Assembly: GCF_900107155.1 (NCBI RefSeq)
Contig: NZ_FNOX01000014.1
Coordinates: forward strand, 124,001 to 188,000
DNA: 64,000 nucleotides
Reading direction: 5' to 3'
DNA from: Pseudomonas salomonii
GTDB taxonomy: Bacteria > Pseudomonadota > Gammaproteobacteria > Pseudomonadales > Pseudomonadaceae
In this document: piece after piece, positions 1 through 9,159 of the stretch
Layout: the number at the start of each line of letters is the position of its first letter
How positions within the stretch are numbered: position 1 is the first letter of the stretch
Translations under genes and position numbers: made by a program
Notes under the pieces: generated by a model
The model's input: only the letters and a program-made list of their open reading frames with translations
Database searches by the model: none
What the model was told of the DNA's origin: nothing

Positions 1-341
1 TGGGCAACATGGCCTGGACTCCGGTTTTTTTAGGCAGATTGCACTATGCCAGCAGGAGTATCTATAAAGTTTTCGGGGCCTTTTGGCCAACACTCGGTCG
101 AATGTGGGAGCGGGCTTGCTCGCGAATGCGGTATGTCAGTCGCCAGATGTATTGGCTGATCCACCGCATTCGCGAGCAAGCCCGCTCCCACATTTGGCCC
201 ATGAATTACCCGGACCGAACGCAGCAAACTGTGCCGAATTCGTCATCCACATCAACGCAAAACATCAATCGCAGCGCCCCTTGATCGGTTCAGGATATCG
301 CCACTGCATGCCTATCCAATAACTCACAAGAAGGCGCCGCC
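1..341. other. Intergenic region upstream of the hydroxyproline operon
   Basis: No convincing gene is seen here. The short open frames run through a palindromic REPIN (101-194) and have no family resemblance. The last 150 bases lead into the permease gene and should carry the operon promoter and regulator site, but I cannot point to a clear -35/-10 pair. Confidence 0.6.
101..194. repeat. REPIN: two inverted REP elements
   Basis: Two REP units face each other. The left arm begins AATGTGGGAGCGGGCTTGCT and continues with CGCGAATGCGG. The right arm is its reverse complement and ends at 194. About 35 bases separate them. The same REP family occurs at 59124-59214. Such doublets are abundant in fluorescent pseudomonads and are moved by RAYT transposases; no RAYT gene lies in this window. 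Confidence 0.9.
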
Positions 342-1967
342 ATGTCTGCTCAAGGCAAGTTCAAGAAACAACTTTCACTGATGGACCTGACCTTTATCGG
401 GTTAGGCGCCATCTTCGGTTCGGGCTGGTTATTTGCAGCCAGCCACGTGTCCGCCATCGCCGGCCCGGCGGGGATTATTTCCTGGTTGATCGGCGGGTTC
501 GCCGTGCTGCTGCTCGGGATCGTGTACTGCGAACTCGGCGCCGCCCTGCCCCGCGCCGGTGGCGTGGTGCGTTACCCGGTGTACTCTCATGGCCCGCTGC
601 TGGGCTACCTGATGGGCTTTATCACGCTCATCGCGTTTTCAAGCCTGGTGGCCATCGAAGTGGTCGCCTCGCGCCAATACGCCGCGGCCTGGTTTCCCGA
701 ACTGACCAAGGTCGATTCCAGCGACCCGTCCACCCTGGGCTGGCTGGTGCAGTTCGCCCTGCTGTGCCTGTTCTTTGTGCTCAATTACCGCAGCGTCAAG
801 ACCTTCGCCATCGCCAATAACCTGGTGAGCGTGTTCAAGTTCATCGTGCCGTTGCTGGTGATTGGTGTGCTGTTCACCTTCTTCAAACCGGCGAATTTCC
901 AGACCCAGGGTTTTGCCCCGTTCGGCCTGTCGGGCATCGAGATGGCGGTGTCGGCTGGCGGAGTGATTTTTGCCTACCTGGGCCTCACGCCGATCATCTC
1001 GGTGGCCAGTGAAGTGAAGAACCCGCAACGCACGATCCCGATTGCCTTGATCCTCTCGGTGCTGCTGTCGACCGCCATCTATGTGCTGCTGCAAACCGCC
1101 TTCCTCGGTGGCGTGCCGACCGAGATGCTGGCCGATGGCTGGGCCGGTATCAGCAAGCAACTGGCGCTGCCGTATCGCGATATCGCCCTGGCACTGGGCG
1201 TGGGCTGGCTGGCCTATCTGGTGGTAGCCGACGCCGTGATCTCACCCAGCGGCTGCGGCAATATCTACATGAACGCCACGCCGCGTGTGGTGTACGGCTG
1301 GGCGCAGACCGGCACGTTTTTCAAGATCTTTACGCGCATTGATGAGAAGTCCGGCATCCCGCGTCCGGCGCTGTGGTTGACCTTTGGTTTGTCGGTGTTC
1401 TGGACCCTGCCGTTTCCGTCCTGGGAAGCGCTGATCAATGTGGTGTCGGCGGCGCTGATTCTCAGCTACGCGGTGGCCCCGGTCACCGTCGCCGCGCTGC
1501 GCCGCAATGCACCGGACATGGCGCGGCCGTTCCGGGTCAAGGGCATGGCGGTGCTCGGCCCGCTGTCGTTCATCATCGCCGCGCTGATCGTTTACTGGTC
1601 GGGCTGGAGCACCGTGTCGTGGTTGCTGGGCCTGCAAATCCTGATGTTTGTGGTGTACCTGCTGTGCGCACGCTGGGTACCGACCGCGCACCTGAATCTC
1701 AAGCAGCAAGTGCGCTCGTCGGCCTGGCTGATCGGCTTCTACGCGGTGACCATCCTGCTGTCCAAGCTCGGCAGTTTCGGCGGCATCGGCGTGATCAGCC
1801 ATCCGTTTGACACCCTGGTCGTCGCCCTCTGTGCCCTGGGCATCTACTACTGGGGCGCCGCCACTGGTGTGCCCGCGCACCTGGTGCGCCTGGAACACGA
1901 AGACGACGAAAGCGAAGCCGTCAGCGATGCGCATTACAGCGCGCCACTGTCCCCAGCCACTCACTGA
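342..1967 (+). CDS. APC-family amino acid permease, probable hydroxyproline transporter
   Basis: This 541-residue inner-membrane protein has about twelve hydrophobic segments. Near its N-terminus is the APC-superfamily motif GAIFGSGW (residues 23-30), part of the substrate/cation site in the family. The start ATG follows an AAGGCG ribosome site. The stop overlaps the region just ahead of the hydroxyproline 2-epimerase gene, so it is the first gene of that operon. From context I infer uptake of trans-4-hydroxy-L-proline, as permeases in other pseudomonad hydroxyproline clusters do. The family call is firm; the substrate is inferred from neighbours only. The charged C-terminal tail (EHEDDESE) is cytoplasmic in the expected topology. 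Confidence 0.85.
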   Translation: MSAQGKFKKQLSLMDLTFIGLGAIFGSGWLFAASHVSAIAGPAGIISWLIGGFAVLLLGIVYCELGAALPRAGGVVRYPVYSHGPLLGYLMGFITLIAFSSLVAIEVVASRQYAAAWFPELTKVDSSDPSTLGWLVQFALLCLFFVLNYRSVKTFAIANNLVSVFKFIVPLLVIGVLFTFFKPANFQTQGFAPFGLSGIEMAVSAGGVIFAYLGLTPIISVASEVKNPQRTIPIALILSVLLSTAIYVLLQTAFLGGVPTEMLADGWAGISKQLALPYRDIALALGVGWLAYLVVADAVISPSGCGNIYMNATPRVVYGWAQTGTFFKIFTRIDEKSGIPRPALWLTFGLSVFWTLPFPSWEALINVVSAALILSYAVAPVTVAALRRNAPDMARPFRVKGMAVLGPLSFIIAALIVYWSGWSTVSWLLGLQILMFVVYLLCARWVPTAHLNLKQQVRSSAWLIGFYAVTILLSKLGSFGGIGVISHPFDTLVVALCALGIYYWGAATGVPAHLVRLEHEDDESEAVSDAHYSAPLSPATH

Positions 1968-1978
1968 TGGAGCCTGTT

Positions 1979-2905
1979 ATGAAGCGCCTGCATGTTATCG
2001 ACTCCCACACCGGCGGCGAACCGACGCGCCTGATAATGGACGGCTTCCCTGCGCTCGCCGGCGCAACCATTGCCGAGCAGTTGCACACCTTGCGCAGCGA
2101 ACACGATCAATGGCGCCGCGCCTGCCTGCTGGAGCCGCGTGGCAATGACGTGCTGGTCGGTGCGCTGTACTGCGCGCCGGTCACGCCCGGCGCCACCTGC
2201 GGGGTGATCTTCTTCAACAATGCCGGCTATCTGGGCATGTGCGGCCACGGCACCATCGGCCTGGTTGCCTCCTTGCACCACCTGGGCCGCATTGGGCCTG
2301 GCGTGCACACCATCGACACGCCGGTGGGTCCGGTAGCGGCCACCTTGCACGACGACGGCGCCGTGACCTTGCGCAACGTGCCCGCCTACCGGCATCGCCA
2401 GCAGGTGCCGGTGGACGTGCCGGGCTATGGCGTGGTGCATGGCGATATCGCCTGGGGCGGCAACTGGTTTTTCCTGGTGTCGCAGCACGGCCACAGGCTG
2501 GCGATGGACAACGTCGACACCCTCACCGACTACACCTGGGCGATGCTCAAGGCCCTGGAAACCCAAGGCATTCACGGTGCAGACGGTGCGTTGATCGACC
2601 ATATCGAACTGTTCGCCGACGACGCCCACGCCGACAGCCGCAACTTCGTGATGTGCCCCGGCAAAGCCTACGACCGCTCACCGTGCGGCACCGGCACCAG
2701 CGCCAAACTGGCGTGCCTGGCGGCTGACGACAAACTCGCGCCCGGCGCCACCTGGGTGCAGGCCAGCATCACCGGCAGCCGATTCGAAGGCCGTTATGAA
2801 TGGGATGGCGAGCGCATTCGCCCCTTCATCACCGGCCGCGCCTACATGACCGCCGACAGCACGTTGCTGATCGACGAGCAGGACCCTTTTGCCTGGGGCA
2901 TCTGA
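1979..2905 (+). CDS. lhpA: 4-hydroxyproline 2-epimerase
   Basis: This enzyme interconverts trans-4-hydroxy-L-proline and cis-4-hydroxy-D-proline, the first step of hydroxyproline breakdown. The protein has 308 residues, the usual family length. The paired catalytic cysteines are Cys88 in MCGHGT and Cys236 in SPCGTGTSAK. Asp232 lies just before the second, matching the epimerase rather than the proline racemase or dehydratase pattern (dehydratases have Thr in place of the second Cys). I place the start at ATG 1979 (MKRLHVIDSHTGGEPTR) rather than the in-frame ATG at 1967, because a GGAG site sits at 1969-1972 and the family begins at this point. The gene follows the permease closely and precedes the deaminase. 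Confidence 0.93.
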   Translation: MKRLHVIDSHTGGEPTRLIMDGFPALAGATIAEQLHTLRSEHDQWRRACLLEPRGNDVLVGALYCAPVTPGATCGVIFFNNAGYLGMCGHGTIGLVASLHHLGRIGPGVHTIDTPVGPVAATLHDDGAVTLRNVPAYRHRQQVPVDVPGYGVVHGDIAWGGNWFFLVSQHGHRLAMDNVDTLTDYTWAMLKALETQGIHGADGALIDHIELFADDAHADSRNFVMCPGKAYDRSPCGTGTSAKLACLAADDKLAPGATWVQASITGSRFEGRYEWDGERIRPFITGRAYMTADSTLLIDEQDPFAWGI

Positions 2906-2943
2906 GCCCGGGCCTTATTTAACTGAACGCTGGAGTTAGAACA

Positions 2944-3891
2944 ATGAGCGACAACATCTTTACCGGTTGCATCCCTGCACTGATGACCCCGTGCACGCCT
3001 GAACGCACACCGGACTTCGACGCCCTGGTCGCCAAGGGCCGTGAACTGGTCGATATCGGCATGAGCGCCGTGGTGTATTGCGGCTCCATGGGTGACTGGC
3101 CGCTGTTGACCGAAGCCGAACGCCAGGAAGGTGTGGCCCGCTTGGTCGCCGCTGGTGTGCCGACCATCGTCGGCACCGGCGCGGTCAACAGCCGTGAAGC
3201 GGTGGCCCACGCCGCCCACGCGGCCAAGGTCGGCGCCCATGGTTTGATGGTAATCCCGCGCGTGCTGTCCCGTGGCGCTTCGGCCACCGCGCAAAAGGCG
3301 CACTTCTCGGCGATCCTCAAGGCCGCGCCGAACTTGCCGGCAGTGATCTACAACAGCCCGTATTACGGCTTCGCTACCCGCGCAGACCTGTTCTTTGAGC
3401 TGCGCCGTGAACACCCTAACCTGATCGGCTTCAAGGAATTCGGCGGCGGCGCCGACCTGCGCTACGCGGCGGAAAACATTACCTCCCAGGACGATGCCGT
3501 AACCCTGATGGTCGGCGTCGACACCCAAGTGGTGCACGGTTTCGTCAATTGCAACGCCACCGGCGCCATCACCGGTATCGGCAACGCGCTGCCGCGCGAA
3601 GTGCTGCAACTGGTGGCCCTGAGCAAAAAAGCCGCCACAGGCGACGCCAAGGCCCGGCGCCTGGCCCGTGAGCTGGAAGCCGCGCTGGCCGTGCTGTCGT
3701 CCTTCGACGAGGGTTGCGACCTGGTGCTGTATTACAAGCACTTGATGGTGCTCAACGGCGACCAGGGCTACGCCCTGCACTTCAACGAAACCGACGTACT
3801 CAGCACCGCCCAACAGCGTTATGCCGAGCACCAGTACGCGTTGTTCCGCCAGTGGTACGCCAACTGGTCGGCTGAACAGAACGTCGCCTGA
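2944..3891 (+). CDS. DapA-family 1-pyrroline-4-hydroxy-2-carboxylate deaminase
   Basis: This is a 315-residue (beta/alpha)8-barrel aldolase-superfamily protein. The Schiff-base lysine is Lys164 (IGFKEFGGG) and the partner tyrosine is Tyr136 (VIYNSPYY), both placed as in dihydrodipicolinate synthase. In hydroxyproline operons this branch removes water and ammonia from pyrroline-4-hydroxy-2-carboxylate to give 2-oxoglutarate semialdehyde (the enzyme called HypD or LhpC elsewhere). It lies between the epimerase and the semialdehyde dehydrogenase, which supports that role over a lysine-synthesis role. A GGAG site precedes the ATG. A true dapA is expected elsewhere in the genome, and another paralogue lies at 59543-60394. 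Confidence 0.88.
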   Translation: MSDNIFTGCIPALMTPCTPERTPDFDALVAKGRELVDIGMSAVVYCGSMGDWPLLTEAERQEGVARLVAAGVPTIVGTGAVNSREAVAHAAHAAKVGAHGLMVIPRVLSRGASATAQKAHFSAILKAAPNLPAVIYNSPYYGFATRADLFFELRREHPNLIGFKEFGGGADLRYAAENITSQDDAVTLMVGVDTQVVHGFVNCNATGAITGIGNALPREVLQLVALSKKAATGDAKARRLARELEAALAVLSSFDEGCDLVLYYKHLMVLNGDQGYALHFNETDVLSTAQQRYAEHQYALFRQWYANWSAEQNVA

Positions 3892-3902
3892 CACCCTCGC
3901 GC

Positions 3903-3925
3903 GCCGCTGTGGTTCTCACAGCGGC
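3903..3925 (+). other. Intra-operon hairpin
   Basis: A perfect 9-bp stem (GCCGCTGTG/CACAGCGGC) with a 5-base loop lies between the deaminase and dehydrogenase genes. No U-tract follows, so it is more likely an mRNA-stability or processing element than a full terminator. Confidence 0.5.
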
Positions 3926-3951
3926 CAACCCTCACTTTTCAAGGACTCCCC

Positions 3952-5523
3952 ATGACTCTGACGGGCAAGATGCTGATCGGTCAGCACGCAACTCTCGGCC
4001 ATCGAGAAGCAATCCAGGCGATTAATCCCGCCACCGACCTGGCCATGGCGCCTGCCTACCCAGGCGGCGATGGCGAGCACGTCGACCAAGCCTGTGCCTT
4101 GGCCTGGGCTGCGTTTGACACCTATCGCGACACCTCGCTGGCAGTGCGCGCAGCGCTTCTAGAAGCGATTGCCGACAACATTGAAGCGCTTGGCGATGAA
4201 CTGATCGAACGCGCCTTAGCCGAAACCGGCCTGCCGCGCGCGCGGATCCAGGGCGAACGCGGCCGCACCTGCGGGCAATTGCGCACATTCGCCCGCACGG
4301 TGCGCGCCGGTGAATGGCTGGATGTACGCGTCGACACCGCGCAACCGACGCGTCAGCCATTGCCACGTGCAGACCTGCGCCAGCGGCATATTGCGTTGGG
4401 GCCGGTGGCAGTGTTTGGCGCGAGCAATTTCCCCTTGGCCTTCTCCGTGGCGGGCGGCGATACCGCCTCTGCGCTCGCCGCCGGTTGCCCGGTGATCGTC
4501 AAGGCCCATGGTGCGCATCCCGGCACCAGTGAACTGGTCGGCCGTGCGCTGGCCAAGGCAGTTCAGGACTGTGATTTGCCCGACGGGGTGTTTTCGCTGT
4601 TGTATGGCTCGGGTCGTGAAGTCGGCATGGCATTGGTCACCGACCCGCGTATCAAAGCGGTGGGGTTTACCGGCTCACGCAGCGGCGGTATCGCCCTGAC
4701 CCAGGCGGCCCAAGCGCGGCCGGAGCCGATTCCGGTGTATGCGGAAATGAGTTCGATCAACCCGGTGTACCTGTTTCCTGCGGCGTTGCACACGCGTGCA
4801 GAGGTGTTGGCCCGGGGTTTTGTCGCCTCGTTGACCCAAGGCGCCGGGCAGTTTTGCACCAACCCTGGCGTGGTGATTGCGGTCGCAGGCCCGGCACTCG
4901 AGCGCTTTGTCGCCACGGTGAGTGAATTGCTCCCGGCGTGCGCCGCCCAGACCATGCTGACGCCAGGTATTTTCCAGGCCTATGAAGCGGGCGTCGGCCG
5001 CTTGACCGAACACGCCCAAATCGCCGCCCAAGGCATGGCGGCGCAAGGCCCGAATCAAGGCCAGGCACGGCTGTTTGTGGCCCAGGCCAGCGCGTTTTTG
5101 CGCAATGAGCATCTGCAAGCGGAAGTCTTCGGCGCGGCCTCCCTGGTGGTGGTGTGTGCCGACGACGAGCAAGTGCGTCAGGTTTCCGAGCATTTGGAAG
5201 GCCAATTGACCGCCACACTGCACCTGGACGACGCTGACCTGGCACGCGCCCAAGCCCTGCTGCCGGTATTGGAACGCAAGGCCGGGCGCCTGCTGGTCAA
5301 CGGCTGGCCGACCGGTGTGGAAGTGTGCGACGCCATGGTCCACGGCGGCCCGTTCCCGGCCACCAGCGACTCACGCAGCACCTCGGTCGGCACCGCAGCG
5401 ATCCTGCGCTTTCTGCGTCCGGTGTGTTACCAGGACTTCCCGGACAGCTTGCTGCCCGCTGCGCTGCAACACGCCAACCCGCTGCTGTTGCGGCGCTTGC
5501 TCGACGGCCACAGAGAGGCCTGA
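3952..5523 (+). CDS. 2-oxoglutarate semialdehyde dehydrogenase (ALDH superfamily)
   Basis: This 523-residue aldehyde dehydrogenase oxidises 2-oxoglutarate semialdehyde to 2-oxoglutarate with NAD(P), the last step of the hydroxyproline route. The oxyanion asparagine is in FGASNFPLAF (residues 155-164). The general base is Glu265 (YAEMSS). The nucleophile is Cys302 in GQFCTNPG. The FCTNPG context and length place it with the KGSADH III-like branch rather than classical succinate semialdehyde dehydrogenases. It lies between the deaminase and the FAD dehydrogenase, only 3 bases from the latter. The same product arises from D-glucarate and L-arabinose breakdown, so it could serve those routes too. 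Confidence 0.88.
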   Translation: MTLTGKMLIGQHATLGHREAIQAINPATDLAMAPAYPGGDGEHVDQACALAWAAFDTYRDTSLAVRAALLEAIADNIEALGDELIERALAETGLPRARIQGERGRTCGQLRTFARTVRAGEWLDVRVDTAQPTRQPLPRADLRQRHIALGPVAVFGASNFPLAFSVAGGDTASALAAGCPVIVKAHGAHPGTSELVGRALAKAVQDCDLPDGVFSLLYGSGREVGMALVTDPRIKAVGFTGSRSGGIALTQAAQARPEPIPVYAEMSSINPVYLFPAALHTRAEVLARGFVASLTQGAGQFCTNPGVVIAVAGPALERFVATVSELLPACAAQTMLTPGIFQAYEAGVGRLTEHAQIAAQGMAAQGPNQGQARLFVAQASAFLRNEHLQAEVFGAASLVVVCADDEQVRQVSEHLEGQLTATLHLDDADLARAQALLPVLERKAGRLLVNGWPTGVEVCDAMVHGGPFPATSDSRSTSVGTAAILRFLRPVCYQDFPDSLLPAALQHANPLLLRRLLDGHREA

Positions 5524-5526
5524 ACC

Positions 5527-6783
5527 ATGAGTGACAGCAACCGTGCTGATATCGCTGTGATCGGCGCCGGCATCATTGGCGTCGCCTGCGCCCTGCAATT
5601 GGCCCGGCAAGGCCAGCGCGTGGTGGTTATCGACCCACAGGCGCCGGGCATGGGCGCCTCCTATGGCAACGCTGGGCATTTGGCCACCGAGCAAGTGTTC
5701 CCGATTGCCGACGTGTCGATCCTCAAGCGCCTTCCCGCCATGCTGATGGACCCCATGGGCCCGCTGCGCCTGGACTGGAAGTACCTGCCACGCGCCCTGC
5801 CCTGGTTTGCACGGCTGTTGCTCAACCTGCGCCCGGCAAGCTACCAGCGCACCGTGGCGGGCATTCGTGCACTGAACGAGGCCAGCCTGGGCGCGTGGCA
5901 GCGGCTGCTGCTGTCCATTGAGCAGCCGCAGCTGTTGCATACGGACGGTTCGTTGTTAGTGTTCGAGCGTGCTGAGTCCGGGGAAGCCATCGACGCGTTG
6001 CGTCAACGCATGCAGCAGCAGCATGTGCCGGTGGAATTCTGGCCCCGCGAGGCCATATGCAAGGCCGCACCGCAACTGAGCGAGGCGATCCAGGGCGGCC
6101 TGTTCTTCCCTGCTACAGGGCATTTTATCGACCCATACAGCGTGGTGGGCGCACTGGTGAGCGCGGCCAAGGCGTGCGGTGTGCAGTTTGTGCAGCAACG
6201 CGTACTGGATGGGCGCCTGGAGTCGGACGGCGTATCACTGCTGACCGATCAAGGCAGCCTGAGCGCTCGCCAGGTATTGATCGCCTGCGGCGCCCATTCG
6301 GCCAAACTCACCGCTGCACTCACCGGCACATCGGTCCCGCTGGACACCGAGCGCGGCTATCACCTGATGCTGCCCCATGAGCACCAGCGCCTGCCCTTTG
6401 CCGTGACCTCGTTCGAGCGCAAATTCATCATGACGCCCATGCGCGATGGCTTGCGCCTGGCCGGCACGGTCGAGTTCGCAGGCTTGGCGCGCCCCGCCAA
6501 TATGCAACGCGCCTGGCAGTTGCACCGCTTGAGCCAGGGCTTGTTTCGTCAGGACTTGAGCACCCGTGACGCAACCCCTTGGATGGGCTTTCGCCCGTCG
6601 CTGCCGGACTCGCTGCCGATCATTGATCGGGTGGCGGATGGCAAGGTATTGCTTGCGTTTGGGCATCAGCACTTGGGGTTGACGCAGGCGGCGGTGACGG
6701 CGGAGATGATCGTGCAACTGGCCGCGCCGGGTAAGCGCATGGCGTTGCCGGACCTGGCCCCTTACCGCTTGGCGCGTTTTTAG
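5527..6783 (+). CDS. FAD-dependent D-hydroxyproline dehydrogenase (DAO family)
   Basis: This 418-residue flavoprotein has an N-terminal Rossmann motif (VIGAGIIGVACA, residues 11-22) and the DAO-type segment GASYGNAGHL. It probably oxidises cis-4-hydroxy-D-proline to pyrroline-4-hydroxy-2-carboxylate, feeding electrons to the membrane chain. It is a single-chain enzyme, unlike the three-subunit dehydrogenase of the P. aeruginosa lhp cluster; P. putida-type clusters carry this homomeric form. The start ATG lies 3 bases after the preceding stop, so the genes are coupled. A generic D-amino-acid dehydrogenase (DadA-like) is the alternative, but the operon position argues for hydroxyproline. Confidence 0.87.
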   Translation: MSDSNRADIAVIGAGIIGVACALQLARQGQRVVVIDPQAPGMGASYGNAGHLATEQVFPIADVSILKRLPAMLMDPMGPLRLDWKYLPRALPWFARLLLNLRPASYQRTVAGIRALNEASLGAWQRLLLSIEQPQLLHTDGSLLVFERAESGEAIDALRQRMQQQHVPVEFWPREAICKAAPQLSEAIQGGLFFPATGHFIDPYSVVGALVSAAKACGVQFVQQRVLDGRLESDGVSLLTDQGSLSARQVLIACGAHSAKLTAALTGTSVPLDTERGYHLMLPHEHQRLPFAVTSFERKFIMTPMRDGLRLAGTVEFAGLARPANMQRAWQLHRLSQGLFRQDLSTRDATPWMGFRPSLPDSLPIIDRVADGKVLLAFGHQHLGLTQAAVTAEMIVQLAAPGKRMALPDLAPYRLARF

Positions 6784-6785
6784 GC

Positions 6786-6806
6786 TTTGTGGCGAGCAGG
6801 CTTGCC
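6786..6806. repeat. Single REP-like element at operon end
   Basis: The sequence GTGGCGAGCAGGCTTGCC lies between the convergent dehydrogenase and AraC genes. It belongs to the same REP variant as the long inverted repeat at 28892-29026. No U-tract is seen. Confidence 0.6.
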
Positions 6807-6843
6807 ACAGTGACAATCACAGTGACAGTGCTCGCCCCCAACG

Positions 6844-7869
6844 CTACTTGACCAAGCGCTTCTCTTTGGACGGCCGATAGCCGAAATACGCGCTATAGCA
6901 CTTACTGAAATGGCTCGGCGACACAAACCCGCACGCCACAAGCACATCCACCTGTGACAGCTCGGTGTGCTGCAACAGGCGCCGCGCCTCGGTGACGCGC
7001 AGCTCCATGTAATAGCGTTGCGGCGTGGTGCCCAGTTGCTCCTTGAACAGGCGTTCGAGCTGGCGCCGCGAACGGCCGGCGTAGACCGCCAATTGGTCCA
7101 GTTCCAAGGGTTCTTCGAGATTGGCGTCCATCAGCTTCACCACTTCACGCAGTGGCGCGCTGACGCTGATGTTCTCTGTGGGTTTGATACGCCGGTAGCG
7201 CGACTCTTCAAACGCCAGGATGTCCTCGATGCCTTCGACCAGGGCTTTGCCATGCAGGCTTTTGATCCAGTCCAGGGCCATGTGGAACGCGCCCGAAGGG
7301 CTGGAGGCCGTAAGGCGATCGCGGTCGATCACGAAGGGTTCGCTGGTGACCTCGGCGGCCTTGGACACTTCCGACAGCGCCGGCCGATGCTCCGGGTGGA
7401 TCGCACAGCGATAGCCCTGCAACAGCCCGGCGCGGCCCAGGAACCAGGCGCCGTTCCACAGGCCGGCGAGGCTCACGCCTTGTTCGGCGGCGCTGCGCAA
7501 CAGCTGGGTGAACTCATCGCCGGCTTTGAGCTCGGTGCGAAAACCACCACAGATCACCAACAAATCCAGGTCTGGCAATGCCGACGCCTCCAGCCGCGCA
7601 TCCGGGCGGATCACCAGGCCCAGGTCGCTGATGACTTCACCCTCGTCACAGCCGAACGTGCGCGTGGCAAACAGATCGGGGCGTAGCAGGTTGGCAGTGA
7701 TCAGGGTGTCGAGGGTCTGGGTGAATGCCGGCAGGGAAAAGTGTTCGAGCAGCAAAAAACCGACGCGGGTGACCGGCGACGGCTGTTGGAAGTTTTCATT
7801 GAGGTAGCGCAGGTTCTTGCCTTTCATGCCACCGCTGAACTGGCGTCTTTCCATCGAGGCTTGGCCCAC
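6844..7869 (-). CDS. GlxA/AraC-type regulator, probable hydroxyproline regulator
   Basis: This 341-residue transcription factor has an N-terminal DJ-1/PfpI-like amidotransferase fold (about residues 30-200, VGFLLLEHFSLPAFTQ onward). A C-terminal AraC domain follows (about 230-335, with SRRQLERLFKEQLGTTPQRYYMELR and ACGFVSPSHFSKCYSAYFG). This layout is shared by regulators of choline, carnitine and hydroxyproline catabolism. It lies convergent to the hydroxyproline operon end, so I infer that it senses a pathway compound and activates the operon. Candidate starts are at 7869, 7854 or 7827; none has a decisive ribosome site. Confidence 0.85.
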   Translation of the reverse strand: MGQASMERRQFSGGMKGKNLRYLNENFQQPSPVTRVGFLLLEHFSLPAFTQTLDTLITANLLRPDLFATRTFGCDEGEVISDLGLVIRPDARLEASALPDLDLLVICGGFRTELKAGDEFTQLLRSAAEQGVSLAGLWNGAWFLGRAGLLQGYRCAIHPEHRPALSEVSKAAEVTSEPFVIDRDRLTASSPSGAFHMALDWIKSLHGKALVEGIEDILAFEESRYRRIKPTENISVSAPLREVVKLMDANLEEPLELDQLAVYAGRSRRQLERLFKEQLGTTPQRYYMELRVTEARRLLQHTELSQVDVLVACGFVSPSHFSKCYSAYFGYRPSKEKRLVK

Positions 7870-8192
7870 TCTTATTATTGATGCAGTGGGCGCTATCTTA
7901 GGGGCAAATGCGCCGGCTGTCGTGCCGCATTCCCACGAAGAATAATTCCGCTGCTGCGCGCCGCTCTACTGGCCGCCACCCCGATGAAGGATGCTTGCTT
8001 GGTGATAGTCAACAGGGCCTTCAAGCCTGATCTTTACTAAATCGCCCGCCTCCCAGGCCCTTGGCCTGGCCGCTGCGGGCCCATCTGATACGGTTTTTTC
8101 TTTACTATCTGCGTCTGTATCGAAACGCCAGTGAAGCGGACAATGGGCGCCATCCCGACACTCCTGTCGACTCCCTTCCCTTCGGAGGCCTT
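7870..8192. other. Intergenic region without visible gene
   Basis: This gap between the AraC regulator and the small membrane peptide gene should hold the divergent promoters. No family-like reading frame, REP element or clear operator was seen. Confidence 0.5.
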
Positions 8193-8276
8193 ATGACCAA
8201 GATGGCACTTTTCCTGTTCGGTTTTCTGGTGCTGACCATCGGCATCGGCTTGCTGGCAACCATCTCGCCGGTGTGA
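8193..8276 (+). CDS. 27-residue single-span membrane peptide
   Basis: This tiny frame reads MTKMALFLFGFLVLTIGIGL followed by LATISPV. It is one hydrophobic helix with a charged N-terminus and a conserved-looking ISPV end. A strong GGAGG site at 8184-8188 sits 4 bases before the ATG. It would be an inner-membrane peptide of unknown function. The following LysE gene is convergent, so it is not an operon partner. A longer in-frame reading from 8061 has no ribosome site and an unconvincing N-terminus. Confidence 0.6.
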   Translation: MTKMALFLFGFLVLTIGIGLLATISPV

Positions 8277-8285
8277 GGCACTGCT

Positions 8286-8891
8286 TCACGCAAAAAGCAT
8301 CGGGTACAACGACAGTACCAACAGCGCCGCCATCGACCCGTTGAATACCCGCAACCAACGCGGGTCGCGCAGCACGTTGCGCAAGCCACTGCCACAGCCC
8401 ACCCACACGCACACACTGGGCAGGTTGACCACGGCAAATACCAGTGCGATCACCAACACATTGGTCACGTAGCCTTCGGCCGGCGTGTAGGTGGTGATCG
8501 CCCCCAGCGCCATGATCCACGCCTTGGGGTTGACCCATTGAAACGCGGCCGCGCCCAGAAAGGTCATGGGTTTGCCACGCTCGTCAGGGTTCTCGGACAT
8601 GCCGCCAGCCGTGGCGATCTTCCACGCCAGGTAAAGCAAATAGGTCGCGCCCACATAGCGCAAAACCGTGTAGGCCCACGGAAATACCTTGAACACCTCA
8701 CCCAGGCCCAGACCTACCGAAATCACCAACAGCATGAAGCCGATGCTGATCCCCAGCGCGTGGGGCATCGAACGGCGAAAGCCAAAGTTCACCCCCGAGG
8801 CGAGCAACATGGTGTTGTTCGGGCCGGGCGTGATCGAGGACACGAAGGCAAACAGTACAAAAGCGGACAACAGGCTGGTGGACATGAACAT
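8286..8891 (-). CDS. LysE/RhtB-family amino acid exporter
   Basis: This 201-residue inner-membrane protein has about six hydrophobic segments. Near the N-terminus is the family signature ITPGPNNTMLLASG (residues 20-33), with NPKAWIMALG in the second half. LysE/RhtB proteins export amino acids or related small metabolites. No neighbour suggests the substrate. Its 3' end faces the 27-residue peptide gene with only 9 bases between. Confidence 0.85.
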   Translation of the reverse strand: MFMSTSLLSAFVLFAFVSSITPGPNNTMLLASGVNFGFRRSMPHALGISIGFMLLVISVGLGLGEVFKVFPWAYTVLRYVGATYLLYLAWKIATAGGMSENPDERGKPMTFLGAAAFQWVNPKAWIMALGAITTYTPAEGYVTNVLVIALVFAVVNLPSVCVWVGCGSGLRNVLRDPRWLRVFNGSMAALLVLSLYPMLFA

Positions 8892-9159
8892 GGCGCGGCA
8901 TCCAAACGGTAGTGGTATGCCTGCGACAGTAGTGGGTTACAGCCCTAGTCGCCCCGTACAGCTAGGGGCGGATCGAGGCGTACACTTTGGCGTTATCGAG
9001 CAGTTGGCGACAGTGTGCGGCGCTGGCTTGTGTGCCTCGACCATCAAAGCCGGAGTTGCGCGGCTGTCGAGCTGTTGGAGGATTTTGCATGGCTGTGTAA
9101 GGCGCATGGGTTAGGCTGGAAGCGGTAAGAGGTTCTACGCGCAAAGACCAAGGAAGAGC

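Noticed and set aside
9..322. Short frames before the permease gene
   Set aside because: They run through the REPIN palindrome and show no family features.
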